DNA of 64,000 nt. Origin: an uncultured Dysgonomonas sp. GTDB lineage: Bacteria; Bacteroidota; Bacteroidia; Bacteroidales; Dysgonomonadaceae. Positions 44,557 through 52,973 of the stretch are shown here, one piece after another (the stretch's first letter is position 1; each line of letters opens with the position of its first letter). The notes under the pieces were generated by a model, which searched no databases, had not been told where the DNA came from, and saw nothing but the letters and a program-made list of their open reading frames with translations. Location: the NCBI GenBank assembly GCA_900556485.1, contig USOX01000002.1, positions 1-64,000 on the forward strand, written 5' to 3'. A program made the position numbers and the translations under genes.

Positions 44557-45465
44557 TTATTTTTTCAACTGATCGAATATTGCGATTATCCGCTCCAATT
44601 CTTCTTCCGTTTTGAATGGAATACTGATCTTTCCTTTTCCTGTCTCATTACAAGTAAGTTGTACTTTTGTTGAGAAAAATTTAGAAAGATGAGTTTTTAA
44701 TATTTCAAATTCTTCGGGAGTTGCCTTTTTTACTCCTGTTTTTTTAACTGTTTCCACAGTTTTTTCTTCTTTCAGAAGGTCTTCCAGTTTCTCACCTTTA
44801 CTTATCGCACGTACATATTCTTCTACTTTACGTACTGATAAGCCTTCTTCAAGAATCAACTCGTAAACTTCTAGTTGAGCAGTTGGATCATCCAAAGCTA
44901 CTAGCGTACGGGCATGTGCCATATCTACCTTCTTATCTCTGATCCCCATTTGAATCTCAGCCGGAAGCTTTAACAAACGCAGATAATTGGCTATAGTAGT
45001 TCTTTTCTTACCCACACGTTCGCTCAAACGTTCCTGTGTAAGATTATAAGATTCTATCAGGTTCTGATATGCCAAAGCTATTTCAATAGAGTTCAGGTCT
45101 TCGCGCTGAATATTCTCTATCAAAGCCATTTCCATCACAGTCTCATCCTCTGCAGTCTTTATATATGCCGGTATTGATGTCAGTTCAGCAAGCAGTGAAG
45201 CTCTGTAACGTCGCTCACCTGCTATAATCTGATATGAATCATCGCTTATCTTTCGCAACGTAATAGGCTGAATCACTCCTATCTGACGAATAGATGTAGC
45301 CAATTCCTGTAGAGCTTCCTCATCAAAAACACGACGAGGCTGATCAGGATTAGCCTGAATTTTTGATAATTCTATTTCGTTGATCGAAGATGATCCTTCT
45401 GTCTTTACTTCATCAATGGTAATGAGAGCATCAAGCCCCCTGCCCAAAACCATTTTTTTTGCCAT
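44557..45465 (-). CDS. parB: Chromosome partitioning protein ParB
   Basis: The 302-residue protein has the N-terminal CTPase domain with the GERRYRASLLAE motif (about 80-91), a helix-turn-helix (LTQERLSERVGKKRTTIANYLRLLKLP near 150) and a C-terminal dimer domain. It binds parS and spreads; no parS site was recognised in the window. It is co-directional with parA, 34 bases apart. Confidence 0.95.
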   Translation of the reverse strand: MAKKMVLGRGLDALITIDEVKTEGSSSINEIELSKIQANPDQPRRVFDEEALQELATSIRQIGVIQPITLRKISDDSYQIIAGERRYRASLLAELTSIPAYIKTAEDETVMEMALIENIQREDLNSIEIALAYQNLIESYNLTQERLSERVGKKRTTIANYLRLLKLPAEIQMGIRDKKVDMAHARTLVALDDPTAQLEVYELILEEGLSVRKVEEYVRAISKGEKLEDLLKEEKTVETVKKTGVKKATPEEFEILKTHLSKFFSTKVQLTCNETGKGKISIPFKTEEELERIIAIFDQLKK

Positions 45466-45499
45466 ATTATTATTTATGTATTAGAACAGAGTTACAAAG

Positions 45500-46264
45500 T
45501 TACGAATTTTTATCGATAAGTTCTTTTGCCAATTGCATATGGTTGACAGATCCCTTTGATGCAGCATCATAAACCAGTACTGGCTGAGCAAAACTTTGCG
45601 ACTCGCTCAGCTTCACATTACGCTGAATAACGGTTGTGAATACCAATTCCTGAAAATGGTTTTTCACCTCTTCATAGATTTGGTTTGCCAAACGCAGGCG
45701 CGCATCATACATTGTGAGAAGAAATCCTTCTATTTCAAGAGCCGGATTCAGTTTATTCTTTATGATCTTAATAGTATTCAACAGCTTACTAATTCCTTCC
45801 AATGCAAAATATTCACATTGTACAGGAATAATAATAGAATCGGCAGCCGTCAATGCATTTACCGTAATCAATCCTAAAGACGGAGAGCAGTCGATAAGGA
45901 TAAAATCATAATCATTCTTTAGTGGGCTCAATACTTCTGCCATCTGCTTTTCCCTGTCGCTCACATTTAGCATTTCGAGCTCTGCTCCTACCAGGTTTAT
46001 ATGAGAGGGAAGTACAAACAAACGCTCTATCTCTGTTGAGACAATCGCTTCTTTCGCAGTAGCTGAACCTATAAGACACTCATAAATGGTTTTACTTACT
46101 TTTTTGATGTCTATCCCCAAGCCTGACGAGGCATTTGCTTGTGGATCGGCATCAACCACCAACACTTTTTTCTCCATTGCGGCAAGTGAAGCAGCTAAAT
46201 TAATTGTAGTTGTAGTTTTTCCTACGCCACCTTTTTGGTTGGCTAATGCTATTATTTTACCCAT
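45500..46264 (-). CDS. parA: Chromosome partitioning ATPase ParA/Soj
   Basis: I chose MGKIIALANQKGGVGKTTT (254 residues, start 46264) because the deviant Walker A of ParA belongs near residue 10; the frame extends 4 codons upstream. Walker B DYDFILIDCSPSLG is near residue 115. It acts with ParB in segregation. The start is close to a minus-strand TATATTTG at 46274-46281, so the leader is short. Confidence 0.95.
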   Translation of the reverse strand: MGKIIALANQKGGVGKTTTTINLAASLAAMEKKVLVVDADPQANASSGLGIDIKKVSKTIYECLIGSATAKEAIVSTEIERLFVLPSHINLVGAELEMLNVSDREKQMAEVLSPLKNDYDFILIDCSPSLGLITVNALTAADSIIIPVQCEYFALEGISKLLNTIKIIKNKLNPALEIEGFLLTMYDARLRLANQIYEEVKNHFQELVFTTVIQRNVKLSESQSFAQPVLVYDAASKGSVNHMQLAKELIDKNS

Positions 46265-46349
46265 AAAAAATTGCAAATATATTTTTTCGATGACAAATTA
46301 AATAATAAAAAACAGGAATAGAGTGTTAAATTTGTGTAACAATATATTT

Positions 46350-46387
46350 CTTGTTGAAAACTCCGCCTTATTGTTAATAACAACAAG
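46350..46387 (-). terminator. Candidate terminator after the glycosyltransferase gene
   Basis: CTTGTTG (46350-46356) and CAACAAG (46381-46387) pair. TTGTTA-A-TAACAA (46371-46383) is a competing hairpin. Weak T-tract; moderate support. Confidence 0.4.
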
Positions 46388-46412
46388 TAAAGTATTTCAA
46401 ACACAGAACGTG

Positions 46413-47561
46413 CTAAATTAATAAATTATCTACACTTTTCAGCCATCCTTGATAGTCAAATCGTGCTACCGCGGCATTCAGATCCGTACTATACTTCACA
46501 GACAGAGTAGGGTCGTTCATTACTGCTTTCATACCTTTATAAACCCCTTCTCCGTTATTTTCTACCAGTAGTCCATATTTACCGCCATCTACAATATCGC
46601 GTGGACCGCCGCAGTCAGTAGTAATCACAGGAGTGTTCAAAGCCATCGATTCCAGCAAAGCCAAAGAAAAACTTTCCCTTTCGGATACACATAACGACCA
46701 TTTACATTGAAGAATGTAAGGAAAAGGATTTTCTATTCTTCCTAATATGGTAATACAGCCATCAATATCCCTTCCTTCCAACTCCTGATCAATTTCCTCT
46801 TTTTCAACACCTATTATATAAGCATGAAAATCATATCCTTCCTCTTTCAAACGAATTGCAGCATTAATCAGCCTGTCAATTCGCTTTTCCGGAGAATTTC
46901 GTGTTATCAGTATAAAGTTGGTCTTCCCCTGAGGTAAATCCAAAATTGGTTGTTTTGCTTTCTCCCTTACTATAGACAAGTCAATAGCATTGTATAATAC
47001 CTCCACATCTTGTTTTGGCATATCCCCATCATAAACGACATCAATAAAAGCAGCTTTTGCGGCATCAGACACACAAATGACCTTTTCAAATCTTTTATAA
47101 GAATTTTGCACAACTTTCAATTGCTTTTTATTCAACCAGACTGCAAGTCTCTCTTTAAATGAACGAATTTCATAACGCCGCTTGTAGATAATATTATGAA
47201 TCCATAGTATTTTAGATATTTTCATCCAACTGAAAATACGAGCATAGAATGTTTCTTTAAAGCATACAATATGGTCGTAATCAGCCACATCTATTCCTTT
47301 CTGTCGAGAAAAGAAACGAGGAAAAAAAATCATTATATTTTCCCAGAACTTCCTATTCAGATAAGAATCATCTTCTGTATAAAGATATTTTATCGAAATA
47401 GAGGAGTATATTTTATTTAATAATACATCATATTCCGAAGGTTCGGGCAAAAGCAATGTAACTTCATACTCTTCAACACTCAGATGGTTTAACAAATCAA
47501 CTAAAAGTATTTCGGTTCCTCCTACCTGAAGACTATCATTAAAAAATAAAATCCTCTTCAT
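46413..47561 (-). CDS. Glycosyltransferase family 4-type
   Basis: The 382-residue GT-B fold protein begins with LFFNDSLQVGGTEILLVDLL, which resembles the donor-site entry of GT4 enzymes. The C-terminal half has RNSPEKRIDRLINA, SERESFSLALLESMALNTPVITTDCGGPRDIV, the family's E-x7-E area. The acceptor is unknown; likely cell-surface glycan. It is separated from hemH upstream by 6 bases, so they are probably co-transcribed. Confidence 0.85.
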   Translation of the reverse strand: MKRILFFNDSLQVGGTEILLVDLLNHLSVEEYEVTLLLPEPSEYDVLLNKIYSSISIKYLYTEDDSYLNRKFWENIMIFFPRFFSRQKGIDVADYDHIVCFKETFYARIFSWMKISKILWIHNIIYKRRYEIRSFKERLAVWLNKKQLKVVQNSYKRFEKVICVSDAAKAAFIDVVYDGDMPKQDVEVLYNAIDLSIVREKAKQPILDLPQGKTNFILITRNSPEKRIDRLINAAIRLKEEGYDFHAYIIGVEKEEIDQELEGRDIDGCITILGRIENPFPYILQCKWSLCVSERESFSLALLESMALNTPVITTDCGGPRDIVDGGKYGLLVENNGEGVYKGMKAVMNDPTLSVKYSTDLNAAVARFDYQGWLKSVDNLLI

Positions 47562-47567
47562 TCGATT

Positions 47568-48527
47568 TTATGATATTATTTTTGCTACACTATCTACCCA
47601 ATAATCAGAAGCATTAAGACATGGTACAAAAGTAAAATCTTTACCACCATGCTCAACAAATAATTTTCGAGCAACAATATTTATATCGTACAAAGTTTCC
47701 AGATTATCTGCAGCAAAACCCGGGGCTACAACAATTATCCGCTTATCCCCACTTTCGGTCAAACCTTTTATTGCATCATCCAAACTAGGTTCCAACCATT
47801 TGCTTCCCATCGCAGAATGATAAACCAAACGTGTTTTTTTTACATCTATATCCAATTCTTTCAATAATAAACGAATTGTCTCCTTTACCTGATAGACATA
47901 ATCAAACTCTCGTCCTTTTTCCCATCCTTTTTCCACATGAGTTAGAGGTAGACTGTGAAAGGTAAATATCAACCTATCATAGTCAGTTTTTATATAAGGA
48001 CGGATACTTTCAGCCAGAGCATCTATATAGGCAGGATGATCAAAATAAGGTTCTATAAACTTCAAACGAAATGGATATGGTTGCTTATAAAAGCATTTAC
48101 CTACATAATCCCTTACTGTTTCGTATGAAGATTCTGCATACTGAGGGAATAAGGGCACAACAACAACTTCATGTAGCCTCTCATTCTTATTCATTAAACG
48201 TTCCAAAGCAACCCTTATATCAGGCTGTCCATACCGCATAGCAACCTCAACAGGCATCTCTGTCTGCTCTTCCAGTTTACTGGCTAATTCTTTTGCATAA
48301 TGGAGTAAAGGAGAATCTCCCCATTCTTTGTTCCATATCATGCGATAATGAGCTGTGGAACTAAATTGACGTAAAGGTAAAATAATACCATCTACCAAAA
48401 TCGGCCGAAACCAATCCGGAACAGTCATCACATATGGATCAGAAAGCATAGAACGAACAAAAAATTTCACATCTTTCCGTTCACATGTCTTCGGACTTCC
48501 GGTATTTACCAATAATACACCTTTCAT
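47568..48527 (-). CDS. hemH: Ferrochelatase
   Basis: I chose MKGVLLVNTGSPK at 48527 (319 residues). It has the signature LIFTFHSLPLTHVEKG with the catalytic His, and YAESSYETVRDYV. It inserts iron into protoporphyrin IX (or coproporphyrin III) as the last haem step. A minus-strand -7 box TATTTTTG at 48566-48573 gives a short leader. No other haem genes are adjacent. Confidence 0.93.
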   Translation of the reverse strand: MKGVLLVNTGSPKTCERKDVKFFVRSMLSDPYVMTVPDWFRPILVDGIILPLRQFSSTAHYRMIWNKEWGDSPLLHYAKELASKLEEQTEMPVEVAMRYGQPDIRVALERLMNKNERLHEVVVVPLFPQYAESSYETVRDYVGKCFYKQPYPFRLKFIEPYFDHPAYIDALAESIRPYIKTDYDRLIFTFHSLPLTHVEKGWEKGREFDYVYQVKETIRLLLKELDIDVKKTRLVYHSAMGSKWLEPSLDDAIKGLTESGDKRIIVVAPGFAADNLETLYDINIVARKLFVEHGGKDFTFVPCLNASDYWVDSVAKIIS

Positions 48528-48615
48528 ATCAGAATAAAAAACGATAACCACTTATTCGCTTTATGCAAAAATAGTGGTATCGCTTTTATAAAGTTTATAT
48601 CGTTAAAAATATGAT

Positions 48616-49590
48616 TCAGACGTAAGTTTCAAGAAGCAACACATTACCTCTCGGACTAATGCTTACTGTTTTAGTATCAGCCGGAATAAGGATAGTCTCT
48701 CCTTGCTTCACCGATAGGTCATTGCCTTTATCATCCCTGATATCACATGCTCCTCCCATACAGATGTAAGCTACAAAAGAATCAATATCAGAATAATCTC
48801 TTGTTATATCTTTTGTTACCTCTAATAGATTAGTTGTAAAATATTTACATGACTCTAGCTCTACAGGTTGATTTTCTTTTCTGGTATATGAGTTCTTATA
48901 ATCGTCATATAATTTGAAGTCGATTGCATCTTTAGCTAACTCTGTATGCAATTCACGTGCATTACCATTTGCATCTTTACGGTTGTAGTCATAGATGCGG
49001 TAAGTTATATTAGATGTCTGTTGTATTTCTGCTATAAACGTACCTGCTCCAATCGCATGAACACGACCAGCCGGAAGGAAAAATACATCTCCGGCTTTCA
49101 CATCATGTTTAGCAAGAGAATCTACAAATGTATTATTATCAATACTTTCTACATATGACGCTGGAGTCATTTGCTTTTCGAACCCTGAATAAAGAAAAGC
49201 TCCCGGAGCAGCATTAATCACATACCACATTTCTGTTTTACCAAAAGAATTATGTCTTTTCTTTGCTAATTCATCATCAGGGTGAACCTGAATAGAAAGA
49301 TTATCTTTCGCATCAATAAATTTGATCAATAAAGGAAAAGTTGTTCCAAATGTTTCAAAATTCTTTTTACCAACAAGCTGTTCCTTATATGTTGCTATAA
49401 TTTCTGTCAGATCCTTATTTTCTAGTTCGCCATTTGCTACAACAGAGACATTGCCTTCTACACTCGAGACTTCCCAGCTTTCGCCGATTCCTTTTTGCTC
49501 AGGTGTTACACCTTTAAATTTACATATTTCATCACCTCCCCAAATAATAGATTTGAGAATTGGTTTAAATTTTAATGGATATAATTTCAT
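48616..49590 (-). CDS. manA: Mannose-6-phosphate isomerase, class I
   Basis: The 324-residue cupin enzyme interconverts mannose-6-phosphate and fructose-6-phosphate. The zinc-binding residues lie in IQVHPDDELA and TEMWYV (about 97-120) and in PAGRVHAIGAG (about 172). The short length is like the Bacillus ManA type. A minus-strand TATTTTTG at 49625-49632 is a likely -7 box. Confidence 0.93.
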   Translation of the reverse strand: MKLYPLKFKPILKSIIWGGDEICKFKGVTPEQKGIGESWEVSSVEGNVSVVANGELENKDLTEIIATYKEQLVGKKNFETFGTTFPLLIKFIDAKDNLSIQVHPDDELAKKRHNSFGKTEMWYVINAAPGAFLYSGFEKQMTPASYVESIDNNTFVDSLAKHDVKAGDVFFLPAGRVHAIGAGTFIAEIQQTSNITYRIYDYNRKDANGNARELHTELAKDAIDFKLYDDYKNSYTRKENQPVELESCKYFTTNLLEVTKDITRDYSDIDSFVAYICMGGACDIRDDKGNDLSVKQGETILIPADTKTVSISPRGNVLLLETYV

Positions 49591-49652
49591 CTTAATATTT
49601 TAGTTATACGATAATTCTTAATTACAAAAATAGCTAAAGTTATTGGAATAGA

Positions 49653-49677
49653 AAAAGACTCTATTCCCGAGCCTTTT
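49653..49677 (-). terminator. Terminator of glgB
   Basis: AAAAGACTC (49653-49661) and GAGCCTTTT (49669-49677) form a 9-bp stem; the imperfect pair is a wobble in the minus-strand RNA. It lies 13 bases after the glgB stop. Confidence 0.65.
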
Positions 49678-49689
49678 CCTTTAATTTAT

Positions 49690-51693
49690 TTAATCTAATT
49701 TCTTCAATACAAATGCGGTACGTGCCGGAATATATAGTTTAAGCCAGCCCTTACCATCTTTACTGTACAATTCGTCGTAAACTGTAAGATGTTCTATCGA
49801 CTCATTTATTAGAGCGTTACCTCCGAAATCAATGTTATCCGTGTTCAGTACTACTTTGTATTTTCCTTCCGGTGCCAAAAAGCCATAATCTACATATGAA
49901 TTATTAGGACTAAAGTTAAATACAAACACAAGATCATTACGCTGATATGCAAGCACCTGATCCTCATCTTTATCCCAAAGCCGGATGATAGGAGTCTTTT
50001 CGAACCCTTTAGTAGAAATAAGAGATAACATCGCCTTATCAAAATCACCAAGATAATGATACTTTAAATCTTTATTATCAGCCAGCCACCATTGTCTACG
50101 GGCATATTTATACGACCATCCATTTCCTTCGCGCGGGAAATCAACCCATTCAGGATGCCCGAACTCATTACCCATAAAATTGAGATAGCCACCATTGATA
50201 GTAGAAGCGGTTACTAAACGTATTATTTTATGAAGAGCCATTCCCCGGTCTGTCGCATACGAAGTACCATAATGCTTCGACATATACCAATACATGTCAG
50301 AATCAATCAGACGGAAAATTATTGTCTTATCTCCCACCAATGCCTGATCGTGACTCTCAGCATAAGATATAGTTTTTTCATCTTCGCGACGGTTAGTCAA
50401 TTCCCAGAAAATACCGGTAGGATGCCAATCTTCATCTTTTCTTTCTTTTATTATTTTTATCCAATAGTCAGGGACATTCATTGCCATACGGTAGTCAAAA
50501 CCATAACCTCCATTCTTCACAGGAGTAGCCAATCCTGGCATTCCACTCACCTCCTCTGCAATAGTTATTGCTTTAGAGTTTACTTCATGAATCAACTTAT
50601 TGGCTAGAGTAAGATAACAGATAGCATCTTCATCTTCATTTCCGTTATAGTAATCCTCATATCCCCGGAAATCGTCCCCTAAACCATGACTATAATACAA
50701 CATTGATGTCACTCCATCGAAGCGAAATCCATCAAAATTATATTCTTCCAGCCAATATTTACAGTTAGACAAAAGGAAATGCAGTACTTCATTCTTTCCA
50801 TAATCAAATACAAGAGAATCCCATGCAGGATGCTCACGTCTGCTCCCTTCATGGAAATATTGTGTGTATGAGCCATCAAAACGTCCTAAACCTTCCACCT
50901 CATTCTTTACAGCATGAGAGTGTACAATATCCATTATAACAGCCATACCCATTGCATGTGCGTCATCTATCAGATGTTTCAGTTCGTCTGGTGTTCCAAA
51001 ACGTGAAGATGCGGCAAAGAAGCTTGATACATGATATCCGAACGAGCCATAATAAGGATGTTCCTGTATAGCCATTATCTGAATAGCATTATACCCATCT
51101 TCTTTGATGCGAGGCAATATATTTGTCCGAAACTCTTCATATGCCCCTACCTTTTCCTGCTCTGTCGCCATTCCAATATGACATTCATATATCAACAGAG
51201 GATCGGTATTGGGTTTATATTTTTTCTTTTTAAACTGATATGGTTCAGCAGGATCCCAAACCTGTGCACTAAATATTTTTGTCTGATCATCCTGAACCAC
51301 TCTTGTAGCCCATGCCGGAATACGTTCGCCTTCGCCGCCATCCCAGCAAACGATAAGCTTAAACAAATCCAGATGTTTTATTTTTTTTGCCGGAATTTTC
51401 AGTTCCCATTCGCCATTTTTCTTTGACTCTAATTTAAAATCTTCCGACTTTTGCCAGCCATTAAAGTCACCAACCAAATATATCTCAGTCGCATTTGGAG
51501 CCCATTCCCTAAATACCCATGAACTTTTAACTTTATGCAACCCGAAATACAGATGCCCTGAAGCGAACTCGGATAAGGAAGTTTTTCCACTATTAGTCAG
51601 TTCTGCCTCTTTTTTCAAGACATAGTTGTAACGCCCTTCTATAGCTTCCGCGTAAGGTTTAAGCCAGGGGTCATTCTTAATCAGTTTAAGCAT
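49690..51693 (-). CDS. glgB: 1,4-alpha-glucan branching enzyme
   Basis: The 667-residue GH13 enzyme makes alpha-1,6 branches in glycogen. A CBM48 domain occupies about residues 45-140 (WVFREWAPNATEIYLVGDFNGW). The barrel has the nucleophile in FDGFRFDGVTSM (near 322), the acid Glu in ITIAEEVSGMPG (near 375) and the third acid in AESHDQALVG (near 445). The length fits short bacterial/eukaryotic-type branching enzymes. The ATG at 51693 is used; a GTG two codons upstream is possible. The window's GT5-like protein lies 49 kb away and lacks its catalytic parts. Confidence 0.94.
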   Translation of the reverse strand: MLKLIKNDPWLKPYAEAIEGRYNYVLKKEAELTNSGKTSLSEFASGHLYFGLHKVKSSWVFREWAPNATEIYLVGDFNGWQKSEDFKLESKKNGEWELKIPAKKIKHLDLFKLIVCWDGGEGERIPAWATRVVQDDQTKIFSAQVWDPAEPYQFKKKKYKPNTDPLLIYECHIGMATEQEKVGAYEEFRTNILPRIKEDGYNAIQIMAIQEHPYYGSFGYHVSSFFAASSRFGTPDELKHLIDDAHAMGMAVIMDIVHSHAVKNEVEGLGRFDGSYTQYFHEGSRREHPAWDSLVFDYGKNEVLHFLLSNCKYWLEEYNFDGFRFDGVTSMLYYSHGLGDDFRGYEDYYNGNEDEDAICYLTLANKLIHEVNSKAITIAEEVSGMPGLATPVKNGGYGFDYRMAMNVPDYWIKIIKERKDEDWHPTGIFWELTNRREDEKTISYAESHDQALVGDKTIIFRLIDSDMYWYMSKHYGTSYATDRGMALHKIIRLVTASTINGGYLNFMGNEFGHPEWVDFPREGNGWSYKYARRQWWLADNKDLKYHYLGDFDKAMLSLISTKGFEKTPIIRLWDKDEDQVLAYQRNDLVFVFNFSPNNSYVDYGFLAPEGKYKVVLNTDNIDFGGNALINESIEHLTVYDELYSKDGKGWLKLYIPARTAFVLKKLD

Positions 51694-51756
51694 AGGCACT
51701 TTTATTAGATAAATTGTAAATTATTAAATAGTAATCAACTAATTCCAATCTACATT

Positions 51757-52203
51757 TTATATTTTAATTTTTACTACTACTTTTCTTATCTTACCTTCCC
51801 CAATACAAGGAACATGGCCATCCTGAGGAAAGAATATTACAAAATCTCCGGGTACCGCAGTAAATAATGTAGTAGCCTTATCTTTAAAAAATTGGATATC
51901 TTTTTCTTCATTGAATGGATCATACTCTTCTTCCAACGAACTACGACCTTTCCATCCGAATGTTTCCGGTTTGCTTATAGGCAATTGTATATCAATATAT
52001 CTATTGTGAACTTCCATCTTTGCTGCAGACTCTGTCTTCAAGTCGCTATCGCTTACTGCCACAAATAAATCTTTTCCCTTTAATTCTATTTTACCCACTT
52101 CCATATTGGAAAAGTCTGTAGCCTTTATATACTCAAAAGCTTCTGCAAACAAAGGATGAACAGATGTATAAAGCTCTGCATTTTCTAATTTATCTAAAAT
52201 CAT
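51757..52203 (-). CDS. YhcH/YjgK/YiaL family protein
   Basis: The 148-residue protein is a small cupin-like beta barrel. NRYIDIQLPISKPETFGW and VIFFPQDGHVPCIG (His near 130) are typical of the YhcH family, linked in other bacteria to sialic acid or sugar-acid use. The conserved His residues could hold a metal. It stands alone upstream of glgB (63-base gap). Confidence 0.85.
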   Translation of the reverse strand: MILDKLENAELYTSVHPLFAEAFEYIKATDFSNMEVGKIELKGKDLFVAVSDSDLKTESAAKMEVHNRYIDIQLPISKPETFGWKGRSSLEEEYDPFNEEKDIQFFKDKATTLFTAVPGDFVIFFPQDGHVPCIGEGKIRKVVVKIKI

Positions 52204-52274
52204 ATTTTCTTATTTTTTAAAGAGTTTGTTTTAAATTTTATAGCAAATCTTTTTTATAGTTATTTTTAGATGGA

Positions 52275-52331
52275 TTTAATTCTTTTTGATTGCCGGTTTA
52301 GCGGGCTAAACCAAAAGAGAAAAGAATTAAA
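52275..52331. repeat. Two-stem nested palindrome
   Basis: TTTAATTCTTTT (52275-52286) and AAAAGAATTAAA (52320-52331) pair perfectly over 12 bp. Within, GGTTTAGC (52295-52302) and GCTAAACC (52305-52312) form an 8-bp stem with a 2-base loop. It may serve as a terminator for the lipoprotein gene at 52397-52816, but the symmetry goes beyond a simple terminator. Confidence 0.6.
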
Positions 52332-52396
52332 TACGCTCAAAAGAATAGAAAAAAGTTGCTAAGAATTACCAATTTGCCCTATAATAAAAATTTTCG

Positions 52397-52816
52397 CTAA
52401 AATTTAGACAGGCTCTTATATTGTTCAGGTGCTATTATAATAGAAAAAAGATAGTTTTTGTTCTGGCCATTATATTGATATATTAACGAAACTTCATTTT
52501 CTCTAAAGAATTTCATTTGAGGATCAGTTTTTACCATACTAACTATTTGTGGCGCAAAATTTGCTTTAATCAGAGTCGTATCTGTCACTACAAGGTTTTG
52601 GATCGTATGGTAATACTTATATGTTTTATTAGGTAAAGCCGCGCAACTATCCAAACGGGTATACTCATCCAACATTTTAGGACATTCTTTTTCATTCACA
52701 TCCTTGGCTATCGATTTCAATTTGCTATCAACATTTTCCGAACATTGAGCAAAAACAAAAAAAATAACAAATAGAAAAAAGTATTGATTATTACGCTTTT
52801 TAAAGAGTTTTTCCAT
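52397..52816 (-). CDS. Small lipoprotein of unknown family
   Basis: The 139 residues have a lipoprotein signal (FVFAQC; lipid Cys25) followed by SENVDSK, less acidic than the other lipoproteins. The mature part is a small alpha+beta domain with two Cys (CPKMLDEYTRLDSCA, near 45-60). I do not recognise it. It is divergent from the M3 peptidase gene, sharing the 157-base intergenic region. Confidence 0.6.
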   Translation of the reverse strand: MEKLFKKRNNQYFFLFVIFFVFAQCSENVDSKLKSIAKDVNEKECPKMLDEYTRLDSCAALPNKTYKYYHTIQNLVVTDTTLIKANFAPQIVSMVKTDPQMKFFRENEVSLIYQYNGQNKNYLFSIIIAPEQYKSLSKF

Positions 52817-52973
52817 GAATTATCTAATTAGATCATACAAGTTTAAGAAAATTAATTCATTTTTTTGTTAATCTCATTGCTTTTATTTTCCTGCAAATAA
52901 AAATAGTTTTAGTCTCAGATAAATTTTATCTATTTTTGCCATTAAAACATAACATTCACATAAACATAGTTGT

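Noticed and set aside
46265..46412. parS site near parAB
   Set aside because: No 16-bp TGTTTCACGTGAAACA-like palindrome was recognised here; the inverted repeat present fits a terminator better.
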